The notes under the pieces were generated by a model. That model was not told the DNA's origin. It worked only from the letters and a program-made list of their open reading frames with translations, and did no database searches. A DNA stretch of 64,000 nt from GCA-2688775 sp035288865. GTDB lineage: Archaea; Nanobdellota; Nanobdellia; Woesearchaeales; GW2011-AR4. The translations under genes were made by a program, and so were the position numbers. Below, piece by piece: positions 52,101 to 60,923 of this stretch. The DNA is taken from positions 10,669-74,668 of the forward strand of contig DATDZA010000035.1 in assembly GCA_035288865.1 (NCBI GenBank), written 5' to 3'. Every line of letters starts with the position of its first letter. Position 1 is the stretch's first letter.

Positions 52101-52730
52101 ATGGCATATCCAATCGGAAAATACATCATCGTTCCATTTTTTAATTTATGGCTCAAGCAGATAAGCGGAATTGAAAATCTGCCTCCCGATGCATTCATAA
52201 TTGCTGCCAACCACTCCAGTTATATGGATCATCCTCTAATCGTCGGAAATATTGTTAAACACAAAAACAGAAAAGTTCATTTCCTTTCAAAAAAAGAGCA
52301 CTTTGACACAACGCTAAAAGCAATATGGCACAGATATGCAGGAGCAATCCCTTTAGACAGGCAAAGAGGTGGAAAACTTGCTTTAAAAAAAGCTGTAAAA
52401 ATATTAAAAGAAGGAAAAATTATTGCCATCCATCCCGAAGGGACAAGAAGCCTTGATGGCAAATTAATGAGGGCAAAAACAGGAATAGCAAGGCTTTCAT
52501 TAGCTGCAAAGGTTCCTGTTGTCCCGGTCGGATTGATAGGAACTTTTGAAATACTTCCGAAAGGCAAATATATTCCCAGGATGAAAAGGGCCATAATACA
52601 TATAGGCAAGCCGATGTATTTTGGCAAATATTATAGAAAGCCCGTGACCAAAAGATTATTAAGGGAAATCACAACAAAAATAATGAAAGAGATTGCCAAA
52701 TTGTCAAACAAAAAATATGAATTTGATTAA
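52101..52730 (+). CDS. plsC: PlsC-like acyltransferase, copy 3
   Basis: 209 residues. NHSSYMDHP has His38 and Asp43; HPEGTRSLDGKLMRAKTGIA is the strongly conserved motif III region, closest to bacterial PlsC (GTRS). VVPVGLIGTFEILPKGKYIP follows. It diverges more from copies 1 and 2 than they do from each other, so it may be the older or separately acquired gene. The gap to gpsA is 138 nt. Confidence 0.9.
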   Translation: MAYPIGKYIIVPFFNLWLKQISGIENLPPDAFIIAANHSSYMDHPLIVGNIVKHKNRKVHFLSKKEHFDTTLKAIWHRYAGAIPLDRQRGGKLALKKAVKILKEGKIIAIHPEGTRSLDGKLMRAKTGIARLSLAAKVPVVPVGLIGTFEILPKGKYIPRMKRAIIHIGKPMYFGKYYRKPVTKRLLREITTKIMKEIAKLSNKKYEFD

Positions 52731-52868
52731 AGATAAATTAAAATATAATGATTAATAATAAATTAATGAAGCTATCTCACTTTTAATAATAATTAAAAAT
52801 ATTGTCAATTAAGAATATGAGAATAGCGTGAGAATTATATTAAACAATAAAAAATTCAAATAAATAAA

Positions 52869-53846
52869 ATGAAAATATCCATAATAGGGGCAGGAAGCTG
52901 GGGCACGGCTTTAGCAATCCTTTTAAGCGAAAAAGGATTTGATGTGAAATTATGGGCAAGAAGAAAAGAGCTCGCAAATGAAATTAACATCAAAAAAGAA
53001 AATACACAATATTTGCCTGGAATAAGAATTCCAAACAATCTGGTAGTCGACTCTTCATTAAAAAATGTTACAGATGGTTCTGATATTATGATTACAGCCG
53101 TCCCGAGTGAATTCTTGAGAGCCACTTTGAGTGAACTCAAGCCATTTTTCAAAAATCAAATTGTTGTCAGCGTCACAAAAGGAATTGAGCATTCAACGGG
53201 AAAAAGGATGACAGAAGTTATCGAAGATGTTTTAGGAAAAAATTCTAAAGTCACTGCGCTGTCCGGACCAAACCATGCAGAGGAAGTCGGGAGAAAGATG
53301 CCGACTGCAAGCGTGCTGGCAAGCAATAACCAGAAACTTGGTAAGTTCGTTGCGGAAAAATTAAGCACGCCTGCTTTTAAAGTTTATTATTTAAATGATG
53401 TTGCCGGAGTGGAAACTTGCGGAGCCCTTAAAAATATTACAGCCATCGCAACCGGAGTGTGCGATGGATTTGGCTTTGGAGACAATGCAAGGGCTTCAAT
53501 AATTACTTTGGGATTGATGGAGATGAATAATTTTGGAAGGCATTTCGGTGCGAAAAGAGGAACAGTATACGGATTGGCAGGTGTTGGAGACTTAATTGCA
53601 ACCTGCGTCAGCAAGCACAGCAGGAACAGGTTTGTAGGCGAGCAACTGGCAAAAGGAAAAACAATGAAGGAAATAAAAAACGAGATGCATGGCATGATAG
53701 CAGAAGGGATTTCCACAACAAAAGCTGTTTATGAATATTCTATGAAGCACAAAATACAGATGCCGTTAACAAATCAGGCCTATGAAGTTCTTTTCAACAA
53801 CAAAGATATTAAGAAAGCGATTGTGGATTTATTGAATTTGGTTTAA
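52869..53846 (+). CDS. gpsA: sn-Glycerol-3-phosphate dehydrogenase, bacterial GpsA type
   Basis: 325 residues. The Rossmann nucleotide site GAGSWGTALA is at 7-16. SGPNHAEEVGRKMPTASVLA lies near 137-157, and the catalytic lysine is Lys188 in CGALKNI. The C-terminal KRGTVYGLAGVGDLIATCVS block and AEGISTTKAVYEY are typical. It reduces dihydroxyacetone phosphate to sn-glycerol-3-phosphate, the stereoisomer of bacterial lipids, while archaeal lipids use the sn-1 isomer made by EgsA. Its position right after three plsC genes makes a lipid role likely. Confidence 0.95.
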   Translation: MKISIIGAGSWGTALAILLSEKGFDVKLWARRKELANEINIKKENTQYLPGIRIPNNLVVDSSLKNVTDGSDIMITAVPSEFLRATLSELKPFFKNQIVVSVTKGIEHSTGKRMTEVIEDVLGKNSKVTALSGPNHAEEVGRKMPTASVLASNNQKLGKFVAEKLSTPAFKVYYLNDVAGVETCGALKNITAIATGVCDGFGFGDNARASIITLGLMEMNNFGRHFGAKRGTVYGLAGVGDLIATCVSKHSRNRFVGEQLAKGKTMKEIKNEMHGMIAEGISTTKAVYEYSMKHKIQMPLTNQAYEVLFNNKDIKKAIVDLLNLV

Positions 53847-53856
53847 AGGAGATTTC

Positions 53857-54519
53857 ATGTCTTGGTTTCATAATATTAATAACTTTAGTTTGGAAATTTA
53901 TAATAAGGAATTAGGTAAATTTATTCGTGATGCAAATAGTTTTTCTTGGTTTAACCATTTGCCTAGCTTTGGCATGTCTTATAACGGTAAGGGATTCATA
54001 GAATTGTTTCAGATGCATGAAAAGTCGCAAAAACTTATATTTAATGAATTTGTTGAAAAAGATTTAGATATTGTTTTGTATTGCATTAAAGAAAAGCACA
54101 TTAACGATGAATGGCTAAAATGTTTTGAATGGTATAATAAAAGAAAGAGAGCTATAAATAGGGCACATTCAGTATTCAAAACTTTTATTTCTCCATTCTT
54201 ATACAGATCTATACTTCCAAGCATGTATAAAAAACTCTTACGATACGGAAGTATAACAGCGAATCTTACCGACCAATTCGAGGGTGAATCTTTTCGACAA
54301 GCAAATCTTCCAAGATCTGATTATATATGGGCGTCAGATTTTATAGAAAAAGCATGGGAAGGCACTCAAAATTTGAATCCGGCAATAATCGTGATATACA
54401 GGAAAAAATATTTTTATAAGTGGAAGTCAGGTTATGGCGGCTATGTCTGGATCAAAAAAGATAAAAGTACAGATTACAGGGATACAATTGAAGCTATAAT
54501 AAAAGTAAGATATTATTAA
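53857..54519 (+). CDS. Hypothetical protein
   Basis: 220 residues, starting 10 nt after gpsA with GGAG upstream of the ATG. I do not recognise a family. It is rich in Trp, Tyr, Phe and Lys, and looks soluble with mixed helices (SVFKTFISPFLYRSILPSMY). The end (GYGGYVWIKKDKSTDYRDTI) is beta-like. More AT-rich codon use and no known motif suggest an accessory gene that may share the gpsA transcript by chance. Confidence 0.7.
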   Translation: MSWFHNINNFSLEIYNKELGKFIRDANSFSWFNHLPSFGMSYNGKGFIELFQMHEKSQKLIFNEFVEKDLDIVLYCIKEKHINDEWLKCFEWYNKRKRAINRAHSVFKTFISPFLYRSILPSMYKKLLRYGSITANLTDQFEGESFRQANLPRSDYIWASDFIEKAWEGTQNLNPAIIVIYRKKYFYKWKSGYGGYVWIKKDKSTDYRDTIEAIIKVRYY

Positions 54520-54544
54520 AATTTAAATTAAAAAACAAATAAAT

Positions 54545-55144
54545 TTATTCTTCTGTGAAATCCTCAATCTTCTGCGGCAACTCTTCATCTTCTTTTAACT
54601 TACCTTTTGCCTTGAGGAATTCTTTTGTTAGGATGTAGAACAGCAATCCCAGGGATTTCTTTCCCTTGTTGTTGCACGGTATGACAAAGTCAAGATAATT
54701 GGTCTGATTGTTTGTGTCACACAGCGCAATCACTGGAATGCCGACTTTTACTGAATCAAGGACTGCATTTCTGTCGGGCCAGGCATCAACTACCATTACA
54801 ATTTTTGCTTCCGTGTAATCTTCAAGGTTGGGGTTTGTCAAAATTCCCGGAGGATAACGCCCGGCAAATGTTCTTACTCCAGCCAATTTTCCAAACAATT
54901 CAACCGCTTTCCATCCGTTTTCCCGCCTGCATATGATTAAGATATCCTTTAGTTCATATTGGGCCAGAAAAGTCGCGGCAACTCTTATCCTTTCATCTAT
55001 TTTCTGCAGGTTTAAAACAGACAATCCGTCCGGCCTTGTTTTGTAGATGAACTGATCCATGTATGCGGTTCTGAACTTCGTGCCTATGTGTATTCCTGAT
55101 TTGAGATAAACATCCCTTGGAACCAAAAACTTATCTTCTGCCAT
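54545..55144 (-). CDS. rps2: Small subunit ribosomal protein uS2
   Basis: 199 residues from the ATG at 55144 (MAEDKFLVPRDVYLKSGIHI); a TTG two codons upstream is less likely. GIHIGTKFRTAYMDQFIY, FAGRYPPGILTNP (about 95) and IPVIALCDTNNQTNYLDFVI are the conserved uS2 landmarks. It is needed for 30S assembly and mRNA docking. It is convergent with the preceding gene and lies alone, without the uL13-uS9-rpoK context of many archaea in this window. The 260 nt upstream hold only AT-rich promoter-like sequence. Confidence 0.96.
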   Translation of the reverse strand: MAEDKFLVPRDVYLKSGIHIGTKFRTAYMDQFIYKTRPDGLSVLNLQKIDERIRVAATFLAQYELKDILIICRRENGWKAVELFGKLAGVRTFAGRYPPGILTNPNLEDYTEAKIVMVVDAWPDRNAVLDSVKVGIPVIALCDTNNQTNYLDFVIPCNNKGKKSLGLLFYILTKEFLKAKGKLKEDEELPQKIEDFTEE

Positions 55145-55411
55145 TTTCAAATCCTCCGTTAATTTTATTTTCTTTGAGTTTAATATTTTTATTTTATTTG
55201 AATTTTATAATTTAATTTTTTATTAATAAATACACAATTTGATAATCATTACTTTATTGAATATTATTATTAATTCATTATTTATTTTTCTTGATTAATT
55301 TCTTGAACAGCTCAGAATTAGTGTGTCTGAACCGCTTTTATAGCCCGCAGTTGAACAACTCGTATTCTTAGGCAATAGTTTGCGGAATGAGATAGCCATT
55401 TAAAAATGTTA

Positions 55412-55939
55412 CTAATGAAAATTGAATGTTTCTAAATCCTCATAAACCTGGTCTTGCGATGTTAAAGTTGACTTTATAAGTCTAAAATCCTTTATTTCAA
55501 TTCTTTTGCTATCAACTTTGATTTTTTTTATGTCATCAACTAAATATTTTTTATCATCTGGAAATTTAGTCCTTGCCAAAGTAATGTGCGCCTTGAAATC
55601 TTTTTCTTTTTTAAATAAATTTTTTAAAGAGGCATCCACTTGTTTTTGCAATTCAATAATTTTTTCCTCAGGATTTAATCCAACCCAAACAACCCTTACC
55701 TCATTTCCAGCATAAAATAGTCCAATCAAATCTAAATTTACATTAAAAGGCTCAACCTTAATTTTCTTGAGGTTATCAACAATTTCATCAAAGTTTTTTG
55801 ACTGCACATCCCCAAGAAACTTCAAAGTCAGATGAAATGATTTTACCAGGCTTAATTTTTTATCGGAAGGAAGATGTTTTTGCAGCTCTATAAAATAATC
55901 TTTTAATTCATTAAAATCGATTGCAACGAATAATCTCAT
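55412..55939 (-). CDS. thpR: RNA 2',3'-cyclic phosphodiesterase ThpR (LigT family)
   Basis: 175 residues from the ATG at 55939 (MRLFVAIDF). The two HxTx motifs that define the 2H family are HLTLKFLG near 38 and HITLARTK near 121. These enzymes open 2',3'-cyclic phosphates, and archaeal members can join tRNA half-molecules in vitro. The spacing of the two motifs is normal. No operon partner is evident; about 210 nt separate its start region from the TRAM gene. Confidence 0.92.
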   Translation of the reverse strand: MRLFVAIDFNELKDYFIELQKHLPSDKKLSLVKSFHLTLKFLGDVQSKNFDEIVDNLKKIKVEPFNVNLDLIGLFYAGNEVRVVWVGLNPEEKIIELQKQVDASLKNLFKKEKDFKAHITLARTKFPDDKKYLVDDIKKIKVDSKRIEIKDFRLIKSTLTSQDQVYEDLETFNFH

Positions 55940-56018
55940 GATTATCAAAAATAATGAAATATATTTAAAGCTTATCTTAAAAAAATAAACAAAGAATTAA
56001 ACTTTATCTGTAATTTTC

Positions 56019-56387
56019 CTATTCTTCTCCAAAGTTTTCCGTGTCTTGGCCGCCTTCGTACCCGTCGTTGGACTCCTTGCTTTCGGATTCAGCAGACTTG
56101 TCGTAGCTTTCTTCTGCTCGACCCTCTCTTGGTGACTCAGATGACTCTTCGGTTTTTTCACCTATCACTTCTGCAAAACCAACTTTGGGAAGGACTTTTG
56201 TTATTTTCACCCTTACCTCATCGCCTTGCTTTGTGTTAGGAATAAACAGCACGAAACCGTCTTTCTTTGCTATGCCGTCGCCTTTCTCCCCGACAGCCTC
56301 TATCTTAACATTCAGCTCATCGCCAACCTTTACTGGTGCGAAATTTTGTCTGCTGAAATCTCTTCTTGGCCCTCTATCATTTCTCAT
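56019..56387 (-). CDS. TRAM-domain RNA-binding protein
   Basis: 122 residues from the ATG at 56387, preceded by GAGGT; a longer reading back to 56495 overlaps the next gene and lacks support. The TRAM fold is at about 12-76: VKVGDELNVKIEAVGEKGDG, KKDGFVLFIPNTKQGDEVRV, KVGFAEVIGE. Small archaeal TRAM proteins act as cold-responsive RNA chaperones. The C-terminal 45 residues are acidic and serine-rich (ESPREGRAEESYDKSAESES), an unusual tail for the family. Confidence 0.88.
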   Translation of the reverse strand: MRNDRGPRRDFSRQNFAPVKVGDELNVKIEAVGEKGDGIAKKDGFVLFIPNTKQGDEVRVKITKVLPKVGFAEVIGEKTEESSESPREGRAEESYDKSAESESKESNDGYEGGQDTENFGEE

Positions 56388-56481
56388 ATCTAATACCTCT
56401 ATATTATTTACCCTATCTTGTGCCGTGCACAATACTCCGTAAAAAGTGACATTAGTATTTAAAGTTTGCTGGTTAAAATCC

Positions 56482-57270
56482 TCAGAAATCACCAATCTTT
56501 GGCCAATTAGCCATTACACAGCCGCCATCGATAACAAGAGTTTGGGCTGTAATGTAGCTAGCGGCATCGCTTGAAAGGAAAGTTACAGCATCTGCGATTT
56601 CCTGCACATCTGCAAATCTTCCCATAGGAACCTCTTTTTTGAGTTTTTCAAACTTTTTTTGGTCGTTTACAAGCTCGTACTTTAAGCCGCTTGTATTAAC
56701 AAATCCAGGCGCAACAACATTAACGTTTATGCTGTATTTTGCCCATTCAAGTGCAAGACTTCTTGTTAAATTAATCACGCCAGCCCTTGCGGCGCCTGAA
56801 TGAATCATTCCTGCAGCCGATTTTACTGCATAAATAGTGACCATGTTTGTTATCTTGCCGTACTTTTGCTTTTTCATAAATTCTCCGGCGGCCTTGCAGC
56901 AGTAGAATGTATTATAAAGATTTGTCTTGACTACGGCATCAAATCCATTTGGAGAGATTTTTTCAATTGGAGCTAGAAATTGTCCGCCGGCGTTGTTTAC
57001 AAGAAAATCAATTCTTTCATATTCTTTTGCAATATCTTTGAATACCTTTTCTACCTGAGTAAAATCCCTTAAATCAGCCTGAAATCCAATGCATTTTGAA
57101 AACTTGCTTAGCTCTTTGACACCGGAATCAACATTCTCTTTTTTTCTATGAACTATTGCAATCTTTGCCCCAAGCTTTCCGAACTGGGTGGCAATTGATT
57201 TTCCTATTCCTGTTCCCCCTCCCGTGATTACAGCAATTTTTCCCTTGAACAAATTTTTTGCAAATATCAT
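56482..57270 (-). CDS. PECR-like trans-2-enoyl-CoA reductase (SDR family)
   Basis: 262 residues. The NAD(P) site GGGTGIG is at 17-23, followed by NNAGGQFLAPIEKISPNGFD at 92-111. HSGAARAGVINLTRSLALEW (157-176) closely resembles the peroxisomal trans-2-enoyl-CoA reductase and 2,4-dienoyl-CoA reductase group rather than FabG. The usual YxxxK is absent: its place reads SGAAR, as in that group. It is the last gene of the acyl-CoA operon. It would reduce a 2-enoyl-CoA to acyl-CoA; chain length unknown. Confidence 0.82.
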   Translation of the reverse strand: MIFAKNLFKGKIAVITGGGTGIGKSIATQFGKLGAKIAIVHRKKENVDSGVKELSKFSKCIGFQADLRDFTQVEKVFKDIAKEYERIDFLVNNAGGQFLAPIEKISPNGFDAVVKTNLYNTFYCCKAAGEFMKKQKYGKITNMVTIYAVKSAAGMIHSGAARAGVINLTRSLALEWAKYSINVNVVAPGFVNTSGLKYELVNDQKKFEKLKKEVPMGRFADVQEIADAVTFLSSDAASYITAQTLVIDGGCVMANWPKIGDF

Positions 57271-57312
57271 CTTGCTTTGAGTATTTGTTTTGCATTAAAA
57301 AGGTTTTGATTT

Positions 57313-58776
57313 TTATCTTATTCTATATCTTATTCCTTCCGGATCTATTTCATTTAAGATTTTAATATCTTTATCTGTTAATTCACTTAATTTTTTAGCA
57401 TTTACGTCTTCCAAGTCAAATCCAGTATTATCCTTAATTTCCCAGATACTTGAAACTGGGTAATATCCCAGAATTTCCGGTTTTTTGCCGAGCTTCAATA
57501 TTCCGAGATTGCTTATGACTATTGTGTCATTATCTGAGCTCGTAGTTATAAAATCAACTTTATCGACAAAAGTTCTCTTTGAATGATTTTGAGTTGTTAT
57601 GATAGTTCTTTTACATAAATTCCTTAAAGTAACGGCGCCTGCAGGGCCAGGAAGCTTGACTTTTGGCTTTTTATAATCGCCTATGCATGTTATGTTCGCC
57701 TCGCCTTTTTTTGAAATTTGAACTGCGCCAAAAAACATCAAGTCTATGTCCCCTTTTAGCGCAAAATCCCAAACTTTGTCAAGCTCTATGAATGAATCTT
57801 TTCTTTCAAGCGCATTTACTGTCACAGAAGAATACGCTGGGCTCTTGATGTCGGGGTTGATTGCGCCGCTTCCGCAGTTAAAATAATTAAATTTCTTGCC
57901 TAATTTTCTTGCAAACATTGTTGCCAGCATCGGCAATGGTGAAGCTACCCCAGTTGCAACCGATTTATTGTCTATTATGAAATCTGCCAAAGTTGTAATT
58001 ATATAATCAGTCTGTTTTTTTTCAATTTCATTCTTTGCAGGTTTTTCATTTCCATTATTTTTTCCATTACTCAGATATTCACGTATTTTTTTTGCATCAT
58101 AATTGTAGAATTTAAAACATGAAGTAGGCAATGCACCATTTTTTATTTCAACAATAAAATCAATTTTTTCTGCAGGAATAGTTATTTCTTCTAATTTATC
58201 AGCTATTTTTTCCACGCTGACAATAACCTTTTTGCTTGCTTTTGCAATCAGCTTATCAATCAAGGGGTCATTTATGAACACATTTCCTTTTCTGTCTGCA
58301 TATTGGGCATGAATCAGAGCGAAATCAGGGTTCAGTGCATTTGTCATTATGCTTCCGCCGCTTTTTTTGTATTCATTAAATTTTAAGTAATTTGTATTTT
58401 TAAATGAGGAAACTTCAATTTCATTTAGTCCTAATGCAGCGGCTTTCAAGGCTTGAATTATCTCCAGTATGTCCGTTTCTTTCCATTTAATCAAACCATT
58501 TTCTATTGCTTTCCGCCAATTTGGGGCTATTACAAACCCGTCTTCATAAGAAAATCCATTGAATCCGAAAATGGCTTCTCTAACGCAGTTATTTTTTATC
58601 AAAACGTCTGCTGCAAGCGGGTTTGGAATGCTGATTATTTTAAGATTTTTTTTCTTTTGCCTTGCTATTTCAAAAATCAGCGCCATTGGAGCCCGATTCA
58701 ACTCCATTCCCGAAAAGGTAATGAAGCTGCCGTCTTTAATTTTTTCAATAGCCTTCGCTAGTGTTGTAAATTCCAT
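57313..58776 (-). CDS. Fused two-domain CoA-transferase family I protein
   Basis: 487 residues from the ATG at 58776, one base after the preceding stop (TAAaATG). The first half (about 1-235) is GctA-like, with DGSFITFSGMELNRAPMALI and the later FALIHAQYADRKGNVFIND. The second half (about 265-487) is GctB-like, starting VATGVASPLPMLATMFARKL. The family's catalytic glutamate would be expected where NCGSGA occurs (about 300), and it is missing. IpdAB ring-cleaving hydrolases of this family also lack it. So hydrolysis or another CoA-ester reaction is as likely as CoA transfer. Confidence 0.8.
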   Translation of the reverse strand: MEFTTLAKAIEKIKDGSFITFSGMELNRAPMALIFEIARQKKKNLKIISIPNPLAADVLIKNNCVREAIFGFNGFSYEDGFVIAPNWRKAIENGLIKWKETDILEIIQALKAAALGLNEIEVSSFKNTNYLKFNEYKKSGGSIMTNALNPDFALIHAQYADRKGNVFINDPLIDKLIAKASKKVIVSVEKIADKLEEITIPAEKIDFIVEIKNGALPTSCFKFYNYDAKKIREYLSNGKNNGNEKPAKNEIEKKQTDYIITTLADFIIDNKSVATGVASPLPMLATMFARKLGKKFNYFNCGSGAINPDIKSPAYSSVTVNALERKDSFIELDKVWDFALKGDIDLMFFGAVQISKKGEANITCIGDYKKPKVKLPGPAGAVTLRNLCKRTIITTQNHSKRTFVDKVDFITTSSDNDTIVISNLGILKLGKKPEILGYYPVSSIWEIKDNTGFDLEDVNAKKLSELTDKDIKILNEIDPEGIRYRIR

Positions 58777-58777
58777 T

Positions 58778-59575
58778 TTAGGCCACAATTTCACTGTCCA
58801 TATTTATTAGAAATCCTTCCTTGTCAATCTGCCTTAGTATTTTTAATTCATCCTTTGATGGCTCCTTGGTTATTTCAATATTTTTAGGCACAATTGGCTG
58901 AAATCCAGTTTTATCGAGAACTTCCTGCAAATTTGAACTGGAATGGATTGATTTTATTCTCATAATTCCATTTTCAAAATCAAAAACACAAAGGGGAGTT
59001 ATGCAAAGCAGCGGGCCGCCGGCTATTCCATATTTTTTTCTTGTATTATAGCCGATGCTTGAAATATAATAAACTTCCTCGACAAATCTTCTTTTCGAGT
59101 GTTCCAAGCTGAAAATAAAATATTTTTTTGATAGCTGCGCAATAGAAGTTGTCCCGATTGAGCCCGGACCCCTGAATTTAAATTTCCTATTTTCATCTTT
59201 TGTGCCGATTAAATTAGTGTTTCCTGATTTATCAATCTGCAGCCCTGAAACAAAAAAAGTATCACATAATTTATTTTGCTCATTTGGATTTGCTATACTT
59301 AAAATCGAATCGTGTTTTTCATTATACTGCACAAGAAGATGCGACTTGCTATCAACATTTGAAGTCCAGGCTGCGGGATTTAATTCAACCACATTATTTA
59401 CACTTAAACCGTGCCTTATTTTCAGTTTTGGAGAATATAATTTCTGGGCAAGAAAAGCCGCGGCTAACGTGAATTCTGCATGCAGTCCAAATGCAACAGT
59501 ATCATCATTTTTTAACTCTCTGGCTATCACGCACGCCAACAATTCCCCAATTGAGTGGTTTTTATTGATTTTCAT
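58778..59575 (-). CDS. CoA-transferase family I beta-type subunit
   Basis: 265 residues resembling GctB or IpdB: VAFGLHAEFTLAAAFLAQKL near 32-51, then IRHGLSVNNVVELNPA, where a catalytic Glu would be expected but is not seen. GPGSIGTTSIAQLSKKYFIF near 135 is a conserved glycine-rich block. It follows the alpha-type gene by 12 nt and likely forms a heteromer with it. The same domain is fused in the neighbouring gene. Confidence 0.8.
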   Translation of the reverse strand: MKINKNHSIGELLACVIARELKNDDTVAFGLHAEFTLAAAFLAQKLYSPKLKIRHGLSVNNVVELNPAAWTSNVDSKSHLLVQYNEKHDSILSIANPNEQNKLCDTFFVSGLQIDKSGNTNLIGTKDENRKFKFRGPGSIGTTSIAQLSKKYFIFSLEHSKRRFVEEVYYISSIGYNTRKKYGIAGGPLLCITPLCVFDFENGIMRIKSIHSSSNLQEVLDKTGFQPIVPKNIEITKEPSKDELKILRQIDKEGFLINMDSEIVA

Positions 59576-59586
59576 TTTAATCTTAA

Positions 59587-60495
59587 TTATTTATTCTTAA
59601 GTTTTAATGAATTTAATTCATTTTTTCCAATTAGTTTGATATAATCCTCATGATTTTTCATATTGAAAACGTATTTTTTAAGATAGTCATTGAATTTTCT
59701 TTCTCTGCAGTACCTGGCATATTCTTTATAATGGTTTAAATCTGGAATATAAAATCCATTTGAAGCGCCAGGATGGGCTCCGAAGGGAATCTCTATAACT
59801 TGCGCATTTCTTATAATTGTTCTTTCTGGATGCCGCATTATTGCCACGTTATTAACAATTTTTTCAACAGAACAAACCACTTTAGTTGATGATTCTGCTA
59901 ATTCCTGCTCGCAAAATAATCTTCCAAGAAAAATGTTATTTGGAAACTGCACGTTTCCTTTTGAGTCAGCAATTCCACAATGCAAAAATGAAATATCAAT
60001 ATTTATCGGGGGAATTTTTAAATAATATTTTCCATTTATCTTTATTTCTTTAATATCCTCATTTAACCTCGGAATACTGCTTCCAAAACCTGCTGGCCAA
60101 AGCATGTAAGGGACATTCTGGATGCCTGCCTTTAGTGCGACATGCCATATACATTCATCGCATTCCCAGACTTCAATTTCATTATTCTCCGCAGCTTTCC
60201 TAAAATTCGGCGCAACCCCTTCAATTTTTTCAAATGCGACACATGAAGTTATGACTTTTTTTACGCAACCAGCCCCGATTAAAATATCAGTCTCAATTCC
60301 TGATGTGGGACCAGAGACAATTGTCAGATTATTTATTTTTTTTTTAATAATTTCTCTTATGATGGCCATCGGAGGATTCATATAAGAGAAGCCGCTCAAT
60401 CCAATTGTCATGCCTGATTTTAACTGACCAACGGCTTTTTTCATATCAATTATGCCGGCTTCACCGGATTTTAGAAGTTGATTTTTATTCTTCAT
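59587..60495 (-). CDS. CoA-transferase family I alpha-type subunit
   Basis: 302 residues of the GctA or IpdA type. IGLSGFSYMNPPMAIIREII near 31-50 is the start of the fold; FEKIEGVAPNFRKAAENNEI near 89 and LHCGIADSKGNVQFPNNIFL near 180 are the family blocks. A paralogue is fused as the first half of the gene at 57313. It probably pairs with the beta-type protein at 58778. Substrate unknown; acyl-CoA is likely. Confidence 0.82.
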   Translation of the reverse strand: MKNKNQLLKSGEAGIIDMKKAVGQLKSGMTIGLSGFSYMNPPMAIIREIIKKKINNLTIVSGPTSGIETDILIGAGCVKKVITSCVAFEKIEGVAPNFRKAAENNEIEVWECDECIWHVALKAGIQNVPYMLWPAGFGSSIPRLNEDIKEIKINGKYYLKIPPINIDISFLHCGIADSKGNVQFPNNIFLGRLFCEQELAESSTKVVCSVEKIVNNVAIMRHPERTIIRNAQVIEIPFGAHPGASNGFYIPDLNHYKEYARYCRERKFNDYLKKYVFNMKNHEDYIKLIGKNELNSLKLKNK

Positions 60496-60523
60496 TTTAA
60501 TTACTGCAAAACAAGATTAAAAA

Positions 60524-60919
60524 TTATTTAACAGGCCTGAATTTAATTCCGTAATGTATGATTCCGCCTTCCCCGTCTGTATATACTTTCCTGACGCAGG
60601 ATTCAACTTTCATTCCTTCTTTTAAATTATCATATTCCACCAACTGCGCAGTCATTTTTGGGCCTTCATCGAGCTTTATCATTGCAATTGTATAAGGGAC
60701 ATTTTTTTCAAGCTCTGCAAGGGGGAAAAAAATTGTCGAGTAAGAGTAAACTTCCCCAGTACCATTGAATTTATAGTCCTCAAGCTCGTTGCTCCTGCAT
60801 TTTGGGCAGTTTAACCTGGAAGGAAAAAACAATTCAAGGCACTCTTTGCATTTTGAGCCCGTTATGTAGTATCCTTTCCTTGTTTTTCTCCATTGCATTA
60901 CTACATTTGTCTTGTGCAT
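60524..60919 (-). CDS. DUF35 acyl-CoA-binding OB-fold protein
   Basis: 131 residues from the ATG at 60919. A rubredoxin-like zinc site has Cys24, Cys27, Cys38 and Cys41 (CKECLELFFPSRLNCPKC). An OB fold follows (GTGEVYSYSTIFFPLAELEK, PYTIAMIKLDEGPKMTAQLV). DUF35 proteins bridge thiolase and HMG-CoA synthase in archaea and pair with thiolase-like aldolases in bacterial steroid breakdown. It lies 4 nt after the thiolase-fold gene, matching either context. Confidence 0.9.
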   Translation of the reverse strand: MHKTNVVMQWRKTRKGYYITGSKCKECLELFFPSRLNCPKCRSNELEDYKFNGTGEVYSYSTIFFPLAELEKNVPYTIAMIKLDEGPKMTAQLVEYDNLKEGMKVESCVRKVYTDGEGGIIHYGIKFRPVK

Positions 60920-60923
60920 TTTC

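Noticed and set aside
55151..55411. Gene or small RNA upstream of uS2
   Set aside because: The stretch is simple AT-rich sequence with no coding frame or stable hairpin; probably only promoter.
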